From a virus, in IMG/VR virus record IMGVR_UViG_3300032242_000905, positions 1 through 22,547 of that record: a stretch of DNA of 22,547 bases; one strand, 5' to 3'. The notes under the pieces are model-generated. The model had not been told where the DNA came from. It did not search any database and saw only the letters and a program-made list of their open reading frames with translations. Shown here in pieces: positions 7,199 to 17,900 of the stretch; the first letter of the stretch is position 1; every line of letters begins with the position of its first letter. The translations under genes were made by a program, and so were the position numbers.

Positions 7199-8605
7199 AT
7201 GGCAATAAGAACATTTAACTCGGTTGCAGGTTTCTCAGTAGGTGAAATACCAACAACGATAGTTACATCAACTGGTAATGTTACTACAGGTAATTTACTT
7301 ACAGATAACCTATTACATGCAAACGGTGTTGCATGGGCTTTTGGAACTGCATCTGGTCCTAGTGGATATATTAATTTTAGTGATGGTGTTAATCTTACAA
7401 GCAATGTAAATTTACAATTTGATAATACCAATGCTAACTTAAACGTGATAGGTAACATTAATGTAGGTTCAGGAAACAATATAAAATTATATGGTAATGG
7501 TGCTATTAGCGCAGGAGCCATTAGTGCAACAGATGCAACATTCTCTGGTAATTTAACAGTAAGCGGTACAACTACATTTGTAAACACAACAACTACTAGC
7601 ATCAAAGATCCATTAATAACTTTAGGTGGAGATTCAGCAGGTGGTAATGCTACTTCATATGATGCTAAAGATAGAGGCTTAGTATTAGATAATTATACAA
7701 CAGGTCCAGGTGCCGGCCCACTAAATCAAGCATTTATTTGGAAAACTGCGAATGGTCAGTTTGAAGCAGGATCAAACATATCAGTTAGTGATAATGTTGT
7801 AACTGTAAATGAATATGGAAATATAAAAGCCAGCACTTTCATTGGTAATGTTAGTGCAACGAATATTTCAGGTACATTAACAACTGCAAGTCAACCTAAT
7901 ATCACTAGTGTTGGTATATTGTCAAGTGCAAATGTTTCTGGTTTAGCAAATGTAAATCAACTTAAAGTAGGCGGAGTAATTTATCCTAATGTTGCAGGTT
8001 TAGATGGTCAGTATATAAAGACATATGCTAACGGAACACTATACTATGGTAGTTTAGATACAAGTAAAGTAGCAAATGGTACTACTGAAATTGATTTATT
8101 TTTAAATGGTAATATTAATTTCAATGCAGGTGGTGTTTCAAATGTATTGGTTATATCTAGCAGTGGTGCAAGTGTCACTGGTAATATAGGTGTATCAAGT
8201 AATGTAAGTGTTACAAATACATTAAGTGCAAATGTAGTTAGTGCAAATACTGTAAATTCTACAAGTGTAGTAATTGGTAATAGCAGTATTTTATCTACTA
8301 CAGTAACCACAAGTTCATTGACTTTGGCTACACTAGTAACATTGGATGTTAGTGCATTTAGAGCAGTAGAATTTATAATAAAAGGTGAAAGTACAACCGC
8401 TAGTAAATATAGTGTTGCTACTATATTAGCAGTACATGATGGATCTACCCCTACGAGTGTTGATTTTACTACATATGGAACAATAAATTTGGGTGGTACT
8501 ACTGGTACATTTAGTATGACAAGTGATACTACACACGTATACTTAAAAGTAACTCCTAGTACTACTAGTTCAATTGTTTGGACAACACAATACAGATTAA
8601 TTTAA
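7199..8605 (+). CDS. Tail-fibre-like modular structural protein
   Basis: 468-residue beta-rich fibre-like protein. In order: N-terminal cap FNSVAGFSVGEIPTTIV; LLTDNLLHANGVAW module (about 33-48) also found twice in the 1691-residue protein; a module around IKDPLITLGG (from residue 135) with RGLVLDN, shared with the 1691-residue and last proteins; one shaft unit QPNITSVGIL (about residue 232); and a C-terminal domain of about 95 residues (VEFIIKGESTTASKY, ILAVHDGSTPTSV, VYLKVTPSTTSSIVW) shared with the preceding gene. AAGGA at 7186-7190 lies 8 nt before the ATG. No chaperone (peptidase S74) domain is visible. A short tail fibre or whisker-like role is inferred from composition and repeats. Confidence 0.8.
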   Translation: MAIRTFNSVAGFSVGEIPTTIVTSTGNVTTGNLLTDNLLHANGVAWAFGTASGPSGYINFSDGVNLTSNVNLQFDNTNANLNVIGNINVGSGNNIKLYGNGAISAGAISATDATFSGNLTVSGTTTFVNTTTTSIKDPLITLGGDSAGGNATSYDAKDRGLVLDNYTTGPGAGPLNQAFIWKTANGQFEAGSNISVSDNVVTVNEYGNIKASTFIGNVSATNISGTLTTASQPNITSVGILSSANVSGLANVNQLKVGGVIYPNVAGLDGQYIKTYANGTLYYGSLDTSKVANGTTEIDLFLNGNINFNAGGVSNVLVISSSGASVTGNIGVSSNVSVTNTLSANVVSANTVNSTSVVIGNSSILSTTVTTSSLTLATLVTLDVSAFRAVEFIIKGESTTASKYSVATILAVHDGSTPTSVDFTTYGTINLGGTTGTFSMTSDTTHVYLKVTPSTTSSIVWTTQYRLI

Positions 8606-8617
8606 TAAGCATTAAAA

Positions 8618-10576
8618 ATGTCACTAAAAAACTTCAACGTACAGAACGGTCTTTCAGTAAACGATGTCCAAGTCGTAGACAGTAATGCCAACGTAATTGC
8701 TAATGCATTAATATCTAATACATTTGTTAGTACTAATAATTCTAATATAACATTGAATCCTAACGGTACCGGTGTTATTGATGTAAGTAATAAAAAGATT
8801 AGTAATCTAGCAGAACCAGAAGCCCCAGGAGATGCTGCAACAAAACGTTATGTTGATGGTGTAGCACAAGGATTAAATCTACATATTCCAGCACAAGCCG
8901 GAACACCGGGTCTAAGCCTAGCAACAATAACAGGCGGGTCAGTATTATATAATAATGGTACAAATGGATATAATGCAACACTAACATTAAGTGTGGCATT
9001 AACAATGTTAGATGGTTATACTATTCAACCGCAAGACCGACTATTAATTAAAGATGAATCTGACCAAACAACTAACGGTATCTATACAATAGATCCTACA
9101 TTCAAAATATTAACACGTGCGTTAGACACAGACCAAACAGTTGAACTTGACGGTGGTGACTTTGTATTCGTGCAATCAGGTAATACGTTAAAAGCAACAG
9201 GATGGGTACAAACAACACGTGTAGTTGTAATAGGGACTAACAACATAGTATGGGAACAGTTTAGTGGTACAGGTGCAGCCGCAACCACAGTTAGTGCTAA
9301 TGTAGGTGATATTACTATAACAGGTGGGACAACAGATTACGTGTTGGCTGCTACTAATAATTCAGGTGGACTACATTATGCTAACATCGCAAACTACTTT
9401 TTAGTTACATCAAATATCAGTACTGTTGTTGCCGGATCAACTCTTGCTTTTACAGTAGATTATGCAAATGCAAGTTACCCAGGTGGCATATACACATTAA
9501 AGCAATTAGGCCCTGTAAGTCTATCAATATCAGACCAATGGTCTATTGGAGGATCTTTAGTAGGAACAACTAAAAATGCATATGCTAATTATGTAGCAAA
9601 TACAGTTAATACTGCAAATGTATCTATTACAGTTAGTTTGGCTAATGCTAAGTTTAATATACAATCCACTGATACTTTACAAATCGGTAGTACAACACTA
9701 ACCGGTACTCAGTTATTGGGAATTTATAACTTAAACGGTATCACACCTTCAAATGGCTATGCAAATGCTACGTTCACTATACCAAGTACGAGTCTAAATG
9801 CTAGTGTGCAAGCAGGTAATTTATCTACTGTAAATAACACAGTACTTGCTAATTTGACTAATGACAGAGGAACATTTGGTGCAAATATAAACACAGCATC
9901 GGGTACAACATTAGTATCTACTGCACCTATTGCATATAGTTTAAATTCTATATCAGGTAATTTCCCAAGTAGCAGTATACCATATTGGAATTTAAATCAA
10001 ACATTCAACTGGTCAGTAAGTACAACAGGCACTACAAGTGCAGGTAACCTAACGTATAGTGGTGGTGCAATAAGTACTACAAGTTTGTCAAGTACAGGAG
10101 GTGCTAGTGGTACTAGTGGAAGCATAGATAGTACAAGTAGTTATACAATAACAACTAGTGATTATTATGGAGCAGGGTTGAATGGTTATGGCAACAGAAC
10201 TATTCCTAGTACAGTTAACGGCACAGTAAATTCAGCAACTAAATATTATCCTCTATTCTGGAAAATAACAAATAACAATAGTCTACCATCATTTGCTGTA
10301 TCCGATAGTCGTAATAGTAACAACTACGTTACTGGACAAGGTGCAACTACATCAACTACTGCAAGTAACTATCTATGGTTAGCAATTACAAATTCAGGTA
10401 ATGCATCGCCATTAGCAAGTCATACATTTAAGCATGTGTTTGGTGGATTTGACATCGTTGATTCTCCTTCAGTTTCAGGAACGCAGACTATCACCTCAAG
10501 TGGACAAAGTTATAACTATTCAATTTATGGTTTTAGTGGATTCACAACGGCATCATTTATTTTAACAACATCATAA
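8618..10576 (+). CDS. Tail-fibre-like protein with DAATK-YVD module and large C-terminal domain
   Basis: 652 residues. The N-terminal cap (FNVQNGLSVNDVQVVDSNAN) resembles that of the 195-residue protein (YFNVRQGLQTGN). A module at about 40-220 carries ISNLAEPEAPGDAATKRYVD (DAATK from residue 72), then DGYTIQPQDRLLIKDESDQT, NGIYTID, GGDFVFVQSGN and GWVQTT. A diverged copy lies in the 1691-residue protein, and DAATK-YVD is a motif I recognise from phage tail proteins in general. Residues about 268-652 form a large Ser/Thr/Tyr-rich domain (from VVAGSTLAFTVDYANASYPG) that recurs in the last gene; it is my candidate receptor-contact region. The gene lacks a clear Shine-Dalgarno sequence and follows the previous stop by 12 nt. 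Confidence 0.8.
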   Translation: MSLKNFNVQNGLSVNDVQVVDSNANVIANALISNTFVSTNNSNITLNPNGTGVIDVSNKKISNLAEPEAPGDAATKRYVDGVAQGLNLHIPAQAGTPGLSLATITGGSVLYNNGTNGYNATLTLSVALTMLDGYTIQPQDRLLIKDESDQTTNGIYTIDPTFKILTRALDTDQTVELDGGDFVFVQSGNTLKATGWVQTTRVVVIGTNNIVWEQFSGTGAAATTVSANVGDITITGGTTDYVLAATNNSGGLHYANIANYFLVTSNISTVVAGSTLAFTVDYANASYPGGIYTLKQLGPVSLSISDQWSIGGSLVGTTKNAYANYVANTVNTANVSITVSLANAKFNIQSTDTLQIGSTTLTGTQLLGIYNLNGITPSNGYANATFTIPSTSLNASVQAGNLSTVNNTVLANLTNDRGTFGANINTASGTTLVSTAPIAYSLNSISGNFPSSSIPYWNLNQTFNWSVSTTGTTSAGNLTYSGGAISTTSLSSTGGASGTSGSIDSTSSYTITTSDYYGAGLNGYGNRTIPSTVNGTVNSATKYYPLFWKITNNNSLPSFAVSDSRNSNNYVTGQGATTSTTASNYLWLAITNSGNASPLASHTFKHVFGGFDIVDSPSVSGTQTITSSGQSYNYSIYGFSGFTTASFILTTS

Positions 10577-10577
10577 T

Positions 10578-13343
10578 ATGGCAGCAGCAACACTCACCTT
10601 CCCTTCACAAACGTTACTTAAAAACGTAGTTGATCCTGTTGACGGAACAGATGCCGCTACTAAAGAATATGTAGATGGTAAAACTGGTTCAGGTAGTGTC
10701 GCAGCCGCTGGTTCAAATACGCAAGTACAATATAATAATTCTGGTAACATTGGTGCTAGTGCAGGATTAACTTTTGACTATAACGGTAACATACTTACTA
10801 TTACCGGTAATCTTATATCTAATAATGCTAATCTTGGTAATTTAGTTAATGCCAATTATTATACAGGTGACGGTGGATTACTATCTAATATAAAGGCTGC
10901 AGGTGGTAGTGCAAATACAGTAAGTGCAAGTTCTCAACCTAATATTACTAGTGTCGGTAATCTATTAAATCTAACTGTAGGTAATACTACCCCTAATGTC
11001 TATATTGATGGGTCAGGAAATGTCAATGTAGGTGGTACATTAAATGTAGCAGGTAATGCTAAGTTTGTAACATTATTGGTTGGTAATACTTCAAGTAATG
11101 TTTATATCAATAATGCAGGTGATCTTACAACCGGCGGTAACGTAACTGTAACAGGTAACCTAACAGTATTGGGTATAACAACCACTGTTAATAATGAGTT
11201 TGTAAATCAATCTGAAACCGTAACCGGTAATCTATTAGTAAGCGGTTTATCGAATTTAGCCAATGTTATTGTCACTAGTTTAACTTCAACACGTATCCCA
11301 TTTGCTAATGCAAATAGTGCGTTAGTTGATAGTGCAAATCTAACATTCAACTCAACGTCAAATACACTAAGTGCAACATTATTCACCGGTACACTAACAA
11401 CTGCAAGTCAGCCAAATATTACTAGTGTAGGTACACTAACTTCATTAGCAATTACAGGTAACTTAACATCAGGAAATGCTAGTTTAGGTAATCTAACTGT
11501 TAGTAATTACTTTAGTGGCAACGGGTCATTATTGACAAGTATTACAGGTGCTAATGTAACAGGTCAAGTTGGTAACGCACTGATTGCAGGTACTGTCTAT
11601 ACTAATGCACAACCAAACATTACTTCAGTCGGAACATTATCTAGCCTATCAATTACAGGTAACTTAACTTCAGGTAATGCTAGTTTAGGTAATCTAACTA
11701 TTAGTAATTACTTTAGTGGTAATGGTAGTTTATTGTATAGTATCAACGGTGCTAATATAACAGGTCAAGTGGGAAATGCACTAGTAGCCGGCACAGTATA
11801 TACAAATGCACAACCAAATATTACAAGTATAGGAACATTAACTTCATTAACTGTTTCCGGTGATATATCTGGTCAAAGCAATTTATCAGTTTCTAATAAT
11901 ATAACTACTACTAAATTAACAGTAACTGGTAAAACTATATTACAGGGAAATGTAGAAGCACAAAGTAATGTTACTATAACTGGCAACACAGATAGTATAA
12001 ATTCTAGCACCGGTGCATTAATACTTACTTTAGGTGGTTTAGGTGTATATGGTAATATACATTCTGGAATGGATGTTTCTGGTACAACATTGACCGGCCC
12101 ACTAACTACTGCTAATCAGTCAAATATCACTACAATTGGAACACTAACTGGTTTAGTAATGGCAGGAGATATTACTAGTAGTGGAGCAAGCCCTGCACCT
12201 AGTTTGACAGGATTCAGTTCAGTTTCAGCAGTTAATTTAACAGGTACGTTAACTACTGCAAATCAACCTAATGTAACTAGTGTAGGTACTTTGACCAGTT
12301 TAAATGTAAACGGACGAGCAAATACAGTAACATTATTAGTAGGTAATACAGCGAGTAACGTAAGTATTGATAATAAAGGGGATATTACTGCTGCCGGAAA
12401 TATTGATACTGCTGGAAATATTACTATTGGTGATGGTACAGGTGGTACTATTACAGGTGCAAATGCAGTATTTGCTAATTACTTTATTGGTGACGGAAGT
12501 CAATTGACAGGTGTCGCGGTACACTTCAATACAGGAAATGCTAACTACGCAACCTATTCAGGTACTGTAATAAACGCAAATCAAAATAATATCACACAGG
12601 TTGGTACATTAACATCATTAACAGTATCCGGTACAACTACTTTGGGTAACATTGTAATTAGTACAAATGGAAATATTTCTAATGCTAATGTTATAAGTGC
12701 AAATACACTAGCGGCAAGTAACGCTATAACACGTAACGGTAGAACAGTAGCAACTTATGTAAGTTCTACTACAATGCCAACTAACCCACAAGTGGGTGAT
12801 GAATGGTACGACCAGACATTACACAAGATTTACCAATATATCTATGATGGAAGTAGTTATAATTGGATTGATGTAAGTGCAGGCTATATAGTTGCTAATG
12901 TACAAGTACAGGGCGGTACATTACCTGTAAGAGATAGCAACGGTAATATATATGCTAATACTTTTGTAGGAAATGCACTAAGCATCAATAATTTATCTAT
13001 TACCGGAACCACTTCAATAGGAAGTATGGTAAGTGCAGGTACAGGTAAGCCAGTGTCAAATTCTACAGATACTTTAATAGATATCTTCCCCAAAACTTTA
13101 TACAGGTCTGCTAAATACATTATATCAGCAAGAAATGATGACGGTTTTGAGGTAGCAGAAATGCTTATTATACATGACGATACGATTAGTTTTATACAAA
13201 CGTATGGTGATGTTAGTACAGGAACTGTACCAGACATTGTTACTTTTAGTAGTAATGTTGTAGGTGCAAACGTTTGTCTATATGCAATAGGGAGTAATTC
13301 AAATACATACGTAAATTTAGTATCAACATATGTAACTGATTAA
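10578..13343 (+). CDS. Tail-fibre-like repeat protein
   Basis: 921-residue repetitive fibre protein that begins one base after the previous stop, with no Shine-Dalgarno sequence, implying translational coupling. N-terminus: DPVDGTDAATKEYVDGKTGSG, then NTQVQYNNSGNIGAS. The shaft holds seven versions of the QPN-I/V-TSVGTL unit plus two adjacent 67-residue repeats (about 292-425) with NYFSGNGSLLTSITGANVTG and its near copy. At about 733-765 is PQVGDEWYDQTLHKIYQYI, a motif of the kind common in phage structural proteins. The last ~95 residues (YIISARNDDGFEVAEMLIIH, FIQTYGDVST) are related to the C-termini of the first two fibre genes. The protein is low in Cys and charge and predicted to be a trimeric beta-structured shaft; that is inference. 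Confidence 0.8.
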   Translation: MAAATLTFPSQTLLKNVVDPVDGTDAATKEYVDGKTGSGSVAAAGSNTQVQYNNSGNIGASAGLTFDYNGNILTITGNLISNNANLGNLVNANYYTGDGGLLSNIKAAGGSANTVSASSQPNITSVGNLLNLTVGNTTPNVYIDGSGNVNVGGTLNVAGNAKFVTLLVGNTSSNVYINNAGDLTTGGNVTVTGNLTVLGITTTVNNEFVNQSETVTGNLLVSGLSNLANVIVTSLTSTRIPFANANSALVDSANLTFNSTSNTLSATLFTGTLTTASQPNITSVGTLTSLAITGNLTSGNASLGNLTVSNYFSGNGSLLTSITGANVTGQVGNALIAGTVYTNAQPNITSVGTLSSLSITGNLTSGNASLGNLTISNYFSGNGSLLYSINGANITGQVGNALVAGTVYTNAQPNITSIGTLTSLTVSGDISGQSNLSVSNNITTTKLTVTGKTILQGNVEAQSNVTITGNTDSINSSTGALILTLGGLGVYGNIHSGMDVSGTTLTGPLTTANQSNITTIGTLTGLVMAGDITSSGASPAPSLTGFSSVSAVNLTGTLTTANQPNVTSVGTLTSLNVNGRANTVTLLVGNTASNVSIDNKGDITAAGNIDTAGNITIGDGTGGTITGANAVFANYFIGDGSQLTGVAVHFNTGNANYATYSGTVINANQNNITQVGTLTSLTVSGTTTLGNIVISTNGNISNANVISANTLAASNAITRNGRTVATYVSSTTMPTNPQVGDEWYDQTLHKIYQYIYDGSSYNWIDVSAGYIVANVQVQGGTLPVRDSNGNIYANTFVGNALSINNLSITGTTSIGSMVSAGTGKPVSNSTDTLIDIFPKTLYRSAKYIISARNDDGFEVAEMLIIHDDTISFIQTYGDVSTGTVPDIVTFSSNVVGANVCLYAIGSNSNTYVNLVSTYVTD
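11451..11852 (+). repeat. Two tandem 201-bp coding repeats
   Basis: Copies at 11451-11651 and 11652-11852 encode 67 residues each, from ITGNLTSGNASLGNLT to NAQPNITSVGTL and its SIGTL variant. Within the pair the protein copies differ at only a few positions, while the DNA shows scattered synonymous changes, indicating an older duplication than the 45-bp repeat at 17236. Confidence 0.85.
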
Positions 13344-13375
13344 AATAAAAATAGCAATGGGGATTGTTTGGAACT

Positions 13376-13963
13376 ATGGCTAATAAGTATTTTAACGTAA
13401 GACAAGGTCTCCAGACCGGAAATATAACGTTAGACGCCACGACGGGAAATGCCAATGTAGGCAATTTGTCCACTACGGACTTGAACGTAGCTGGAAATGT
13501 AAATTCGAACCTAATACCAGGTGTGCCATCAGCACTTACACTAGGTACAGCATCAAGAAAATTCAAAGACTTATATCTATCAGGAAATATCAATCTTCCT
13601 GGTTCTCAATCCTTAACCGCTAATACAACTACTGCAATCTTCTCTGGAAATGTATATACTCCAGGAGCATTGACAGCAAATATTATACAAGCAAACACCG
13701 CAAATATAGACGGAACATTAACTGCAAATGCAATAAATGCTAACTCTATAACGGTTAATACTAAATTTACGCTAAATAGTAGTACAAATTCAACTTCTAC
13801 CGATACCGGTGCATTCACTACTACAGGTGGAGTTGGAGTACAAAAAGATATAACAGTGGGAGGAGCCATTAATTTGGCAAATTACGCAGTTACAGGGAGT
13901 GTAGTTAGAAGTAGCATCTACCATGATGATATGTCTAATTCGATAAGTTTTAAATTTAATTGA
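13376..13963 (+). CDS. Short tail-fibre-like protein
   Basis: 195-residue fibre-like protein. The N-terminus MANKYFNVRQGLQTGNITLD resembles that of the 652-residue protein. A segment LGTASRKFKDLYLSGNI is a familiar fibre motif, with Ala/Asn/Thr repeats after it. The C-terminus (TGAFTTTGGVGVQKDITVGG and ending ISFKFN) aligns with the C-terminus of the 1691-residue protein (TGAIRTTGGISAQGNIYAGH, ending LDFIFN). I chose ATG 13376; an in-frame TTG at 13364 would add four residues, but GGGGA at 13359-13363 sits directly against it, while it lies 12 nt before the ATG, a weak fit. It is followed 11 nt later by the LamG gene, just as the 1691-residue gene is followed by the 76-residue gene. Confidence 0.75.
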   Translation: MANKYFNVRQGLQTGNITLDATTGNANVGNLSTTDLNVAGNVNSNLIPGVPSALTLGTASRKFKDLYLSGNINLPGSQSLTANTTTAIFSGNVYTPGALTANIIQANTANIDGTLTANAINANSITVNTKFTLNSSTNSTSTDTGAFTTTGGVGVQKDITVGGAINLANYAVTGSVVRSSIYHDDMSNSISFKFN

Positions 13964-13974
13964 TAGGATAAAAT

Positions 13975-14865
13975 ATGTCGCAACCGACAACAATCGCAGC
14001 AAGATTATTAAATGATGGAACACTATATACAGTGGGTACATTTGATAATACTGGGCTTGTAAAGACAGGACATTCAATCACAAAAACTCATATTTTTGCA
14101 GATGACTTGGATGAACTAACATTAAGTACAGGAACCCCATCGGGAGGATCAGTACTATTAAACGGAACCTCCCAAAGAATTGAAGTTACTGGTACAGGTG
14201 ATTTTATGTTCGGTGAGGGTGACTTTACTATTGAAGGTTGGTTTTTATTAAATTCAACTGGATATACACGACTATGGTGTTTTCCAGACGGAGATAACGT
14301 AGAAGTTAATAATGGTGCTATGTACTATTGGAACGGTAGTAACCATGTTATCTCTGCTGGTGCAGGCACGGTACCGCAAGGGTTGTGGTTTCATGTAGCA
14401 TTAGTAAAACACAATAAAGTAGCCAATGTATACATTAATGGTGTTTCAGTTATAACTGATGTAAGCCCATATAATTCACTATCATCAAGAGCATTAGCAA
14501 TCGGTGGTGAAATCAGTGGTTTAGATAATGATGATAATCCAGCAACTCTTGGATGGTTGCATGGTAATGTAACAAATTTTCGTATAGTAAAAGGGTTTGC
14601 AGTATATACTAGTAATTTTAGTACTGCATATAATCCTCTTACTGTAATATCAAACACAGTTCTATTACTTAATGTAGTAGATTCTGGACACGTATTAACA
14701 GATGATTCAGGAAAGAATAGGTCTGTTAGCGCAGTGGGAGGTCCATTAACATATAGTGGTCTTACTCCATTAAGCACGTATTTCAACGGAGCAATGAAAC
14801 AATTAAAAAATGGTGCATTGCTATTAGCAAACGAGTTAGTTGAAACAAACTCAGTATTATCTTAA
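13975..14865 (+). CDS. LamG/concanavalin-like domain virion protein
   Basis: 296 residues. Positions about 55-260 form a LamG-type (Laminin_G_3, concanavalin-like jelly-roll) domain: GDFTIEGWFLLNSTGYTRLW (82-101), GLWFHVALVKHNKVANVYIN (136-155), GNVTNFRIVKGFAVYTSNF (197-215), then NPLTVISNTVLLL. Such domains bind glycans or proteins, which suits host-surface recognition; the ligand is unknown. The flanks (1-50, IAARLLNDGTLYTV to ADDLDELT; 273-296, AMKQLKNGALLLANELVE) match almost end to end the 76-residue protein at 19995, so the lectin-like domain looks inserted into a small pre-existing protein. AGGA at 13965-13968 precedes the ATG. The next gene is a fibre of the MAQLKDGTRVYG type. Domain call is strong; role inferred. 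Confidence 0.85.
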   Translation: MSQPTTIAARLLNDGTLYTVGTFDNTGLVKTGHSITKTHIFADDLDELTLSTGTPSGGSVLLNGTSQRIEVTGTGDFMFGEGDFTIEGWFLLNSTGYTRLWCFPDGDNVEVNNGAMYYWNGSNHVISAGAGTVPQGLWFHVALVKHNKVANVYINGVSVITDVSPYNSLSSRALAIGGEISGLDNDDNPATLGWLHGNVTNFRIVKGFAVYTSNFSTAYNPLTVISNTVLLLNVVDSGHVLTDDSGKNRSVSAVGGPLTYSGLTPLSTYFNGAMKQLKNGALLLANELVETNSVLS

Positions 14866-14907
14866 AAGTAATACATCAAAATTAAACATTCTTAAAGGAA
14901 AAATAAA

Positions 14908-17900
14908 ATGGCACAATTAAAAGACGGTACTAGAGTTTACGGTGATGCAACAGTCGACCAAACACTAACCGTAGGAAATATTTCGATTCTTGGTAACTTG
15001 ATCGTTAGCGGTACAACAACAACTGTTGATACAGAAGCAACTACGATTAAAGATCCATTAATTACATTAGGTGGAACCGCAAATGGTGGTCCTGCTGTCA
15101 ATGACGGTAAGGAACGCGGTCTTGTATTAAAATATAATGACGGAACTGCTAAAAACGGTTTCATAGGTTGGGACCATATTAATTCACAATTTGCATTAGC
15201 ATCTACTACTACATTTGATAGTGCAAATAACACAGTCACAATGGGAACATATGGTGATCTTAAAGCAGGCGTATACTATGGTAATGCTTATGGATTATCT
15301 CATATACAAGGTGGTAATGTTGATGGTACTGTTGCAAGTGCAAGTAGTGCTACAATAGCAGGTACAGTAACTGCAAGCGCACAGGGTAATATCACTAGTG
15401 TTGGTACATTAACAAGTTTAAGTATCGACGGTGGTAATTTAAGTGTTCAAAATGCAAGTATTACTACTAGCGGTAGCGTTACCGCAAACGGTAATCTAAT
15501 AATTGGTACAGTATCAGCGGCCAATAGTGTTGCAAATATTTACGGTGACTTAAACGTGACCGGTAACTTAAATGGTAGATTTACTGGTACTATCGGTGCT
15601 AAAGGTTCTAATACACATATTCAATTTAATGATGCCGGCAATCAAAACGGTGTTGCTGGATTCACGTTTGCTAAAACAACTAATACAGTAACAATCGGTA
15701 GTAAAATAACATTAGACGGTAATAATGGTAATGCTAATATTGCAGATTCAGTAAGATTTCAAAATGGTGGAATTGTTGGTGCTAATGTTCAAGGTCCAGG
15801 CAATGGGGTCGATTTATATGCACCTTCTGGATCAGACTATGTACAATTAAACTACAATGACACTAATTTTGTTTGGATAGATTCTAGCAAAATTTCACTA
15901 GATGCTTCCGGTCAATATTATGCTAACTTAAATACAGGCAATGGATTATTTGAAGTAACAAATACTTTTAGTGCAGTAAATGGTGACTTCGCTATTGATT
16001 CTGGTGCAAATGTAAATGCAGTGGGTTATGGCAGTTTTGCTGAAGTATATATTACTAATGCAATCGGTAGCGGCGGCCAAATTACTTATATTAATGGTTC
16101 AGACGGAAAAATCGACGGTGATAGTAATTTTACATACACTACTGGAACAAGTACACTAGCTACTCCAAATATTAATGTATCAGGTAATGCAAATATTCAA
16201 GGTAACATTACAACTAAGTTTACAGGTGCTAATTTATTATCTACTGACAATACTGGTAATGTTATTGATTCTGGTGTGTCGTTAGCAGGTGGTGCTTTAA
16301 CTACTGGTAAACTAAAAATCACTAGTTTAACAAACACTGGTTCATTATTATTCACTAAAGATAATAGTGGTAATGTTACAGAAGATTCAGGATTAACATA
16401 TTCTGCAAATACATTAACTGCTAATAATATCACTACAACAGGTACTGCTCAGGCTGCTAATTTAGTCGTTACTAGTTTAACAACAAACGAAGTTCCTTAT
16501 TCTGACGGTACTGGAAAAATATTAGGTACATCAAGTTTCACTTATACTCCTGGTACAAGCACATTAGCTGCTAATAACTTTAGTGCGACTGCTGATATTA
16601 CTGCAACAGGAATGATTTCTGGCGGTAATGTTAAGTCAACTCACTTAATCAATACTGGTATTGTATTTGCTGGTACAGGTGGTGTATTAGAAAGTGATTC
16701 AGGCTTTAACTATGCAAGTAACACAGCAACTGCAAATAATTTCACCGCAGTAGGCATGATTTCTGGTGGCAATGTTAAGTCAACTCACTTAATCAATACT
16801 GGTGTTGTATTTGCTGGTACAGGTGGTGTACTAGAAAGCGATACTGGATTTAATTATTCAAGTAACATATTGACTGCTAATAACTTTACTGCAATGGGAA
16901 GCATTTATGCAAACTCTGGTACAGTTGGTGCAACATATGTAGCAGGTACATTAACAACTGCTGCTCAACCAAATGTAACATCAGTTGGTACATTGGCTAA
17001 CTTGACTGTATCAGGCAACGCTAATGTAGGTGGGTTATTAACTGATAATCTATACTATGCAAACGGCGTAACTTGGGATCTACAACAAGCGGCTGGTAAT
17101 AACAATGAGATTCAGTTCAATACTGGTGACAATTTTGATGCAAGTTCACACTTCACATTTGACCCAACAGCAGTAAGTGGTACTGGTAAATTAACAGTAA
17201 CAGGACAAGTAGATACAGGTTTAGTAACTGCCACAACAGGTAACATCACAACTGTAAATGCAACAACATTGAATGGTACAACAGGTAACATCACAACTGT
17301 AAATGCAACAACATTGAATGGTACAACAGGTAACATCACAACTGTAAATGCAACAACATTGAATGGTACAGATGCTAATCTTACTGGTACTGTAACTGCA
17401 CAAAATAAAGTACTAAGTTCTAGAGTAGAATCATTGGATAGTGTTGATTTAACATTAACTGTTAATGGTTCACATACTAATGGTAACATTGTATTGTTGC
17501 CAGGTAATGCCAACGGTGTAGTTGAAGTTAGTGGTGCAAAGATTGTTAATCTTAAAGATCCAGAAAATGACCAAGATGCAGCAACAAAGTATTATGTTGA
17601 CCATGTTGCTCAAGGTCTACACGTTCATGCTCCTTGTGCAGTCGCAACAAAAACTAATCTATCATCATTCACATTATCTAGTCCATATGTAATTGATGGT
17701 TGGACACTACAAGATAAAGACCGTGTTCTTGTTAAAGACCAAACAAATCAATGGGAAAACGGCATCTATGATTACAACAGTACTACCCATATATTATCAC
17801 GTTCTAGCGACAGTAATTCTGCTGCAGAATTTGCTGGTGGTGACTTTACTTTCGTTGTAAATGGTAGTACACAAGGTGATACAGGTTGGGTACAAACTGA

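Noticed and set aside
17236-17370. Possible CRISPR array
   Set aside because: The 45-bp units are directly abutting with no spacers and are in frame within a coding sequence.
7144-17513. Several minus-strand open frames of 60-150 codons across the fibre genes
   Set aside because: They mirror the Ser/Thr/Asn/Val codon bias of the fibre genes, give Val/Leu/Pro-rich sequences without start signals, and repeat where the sense strand repeats.
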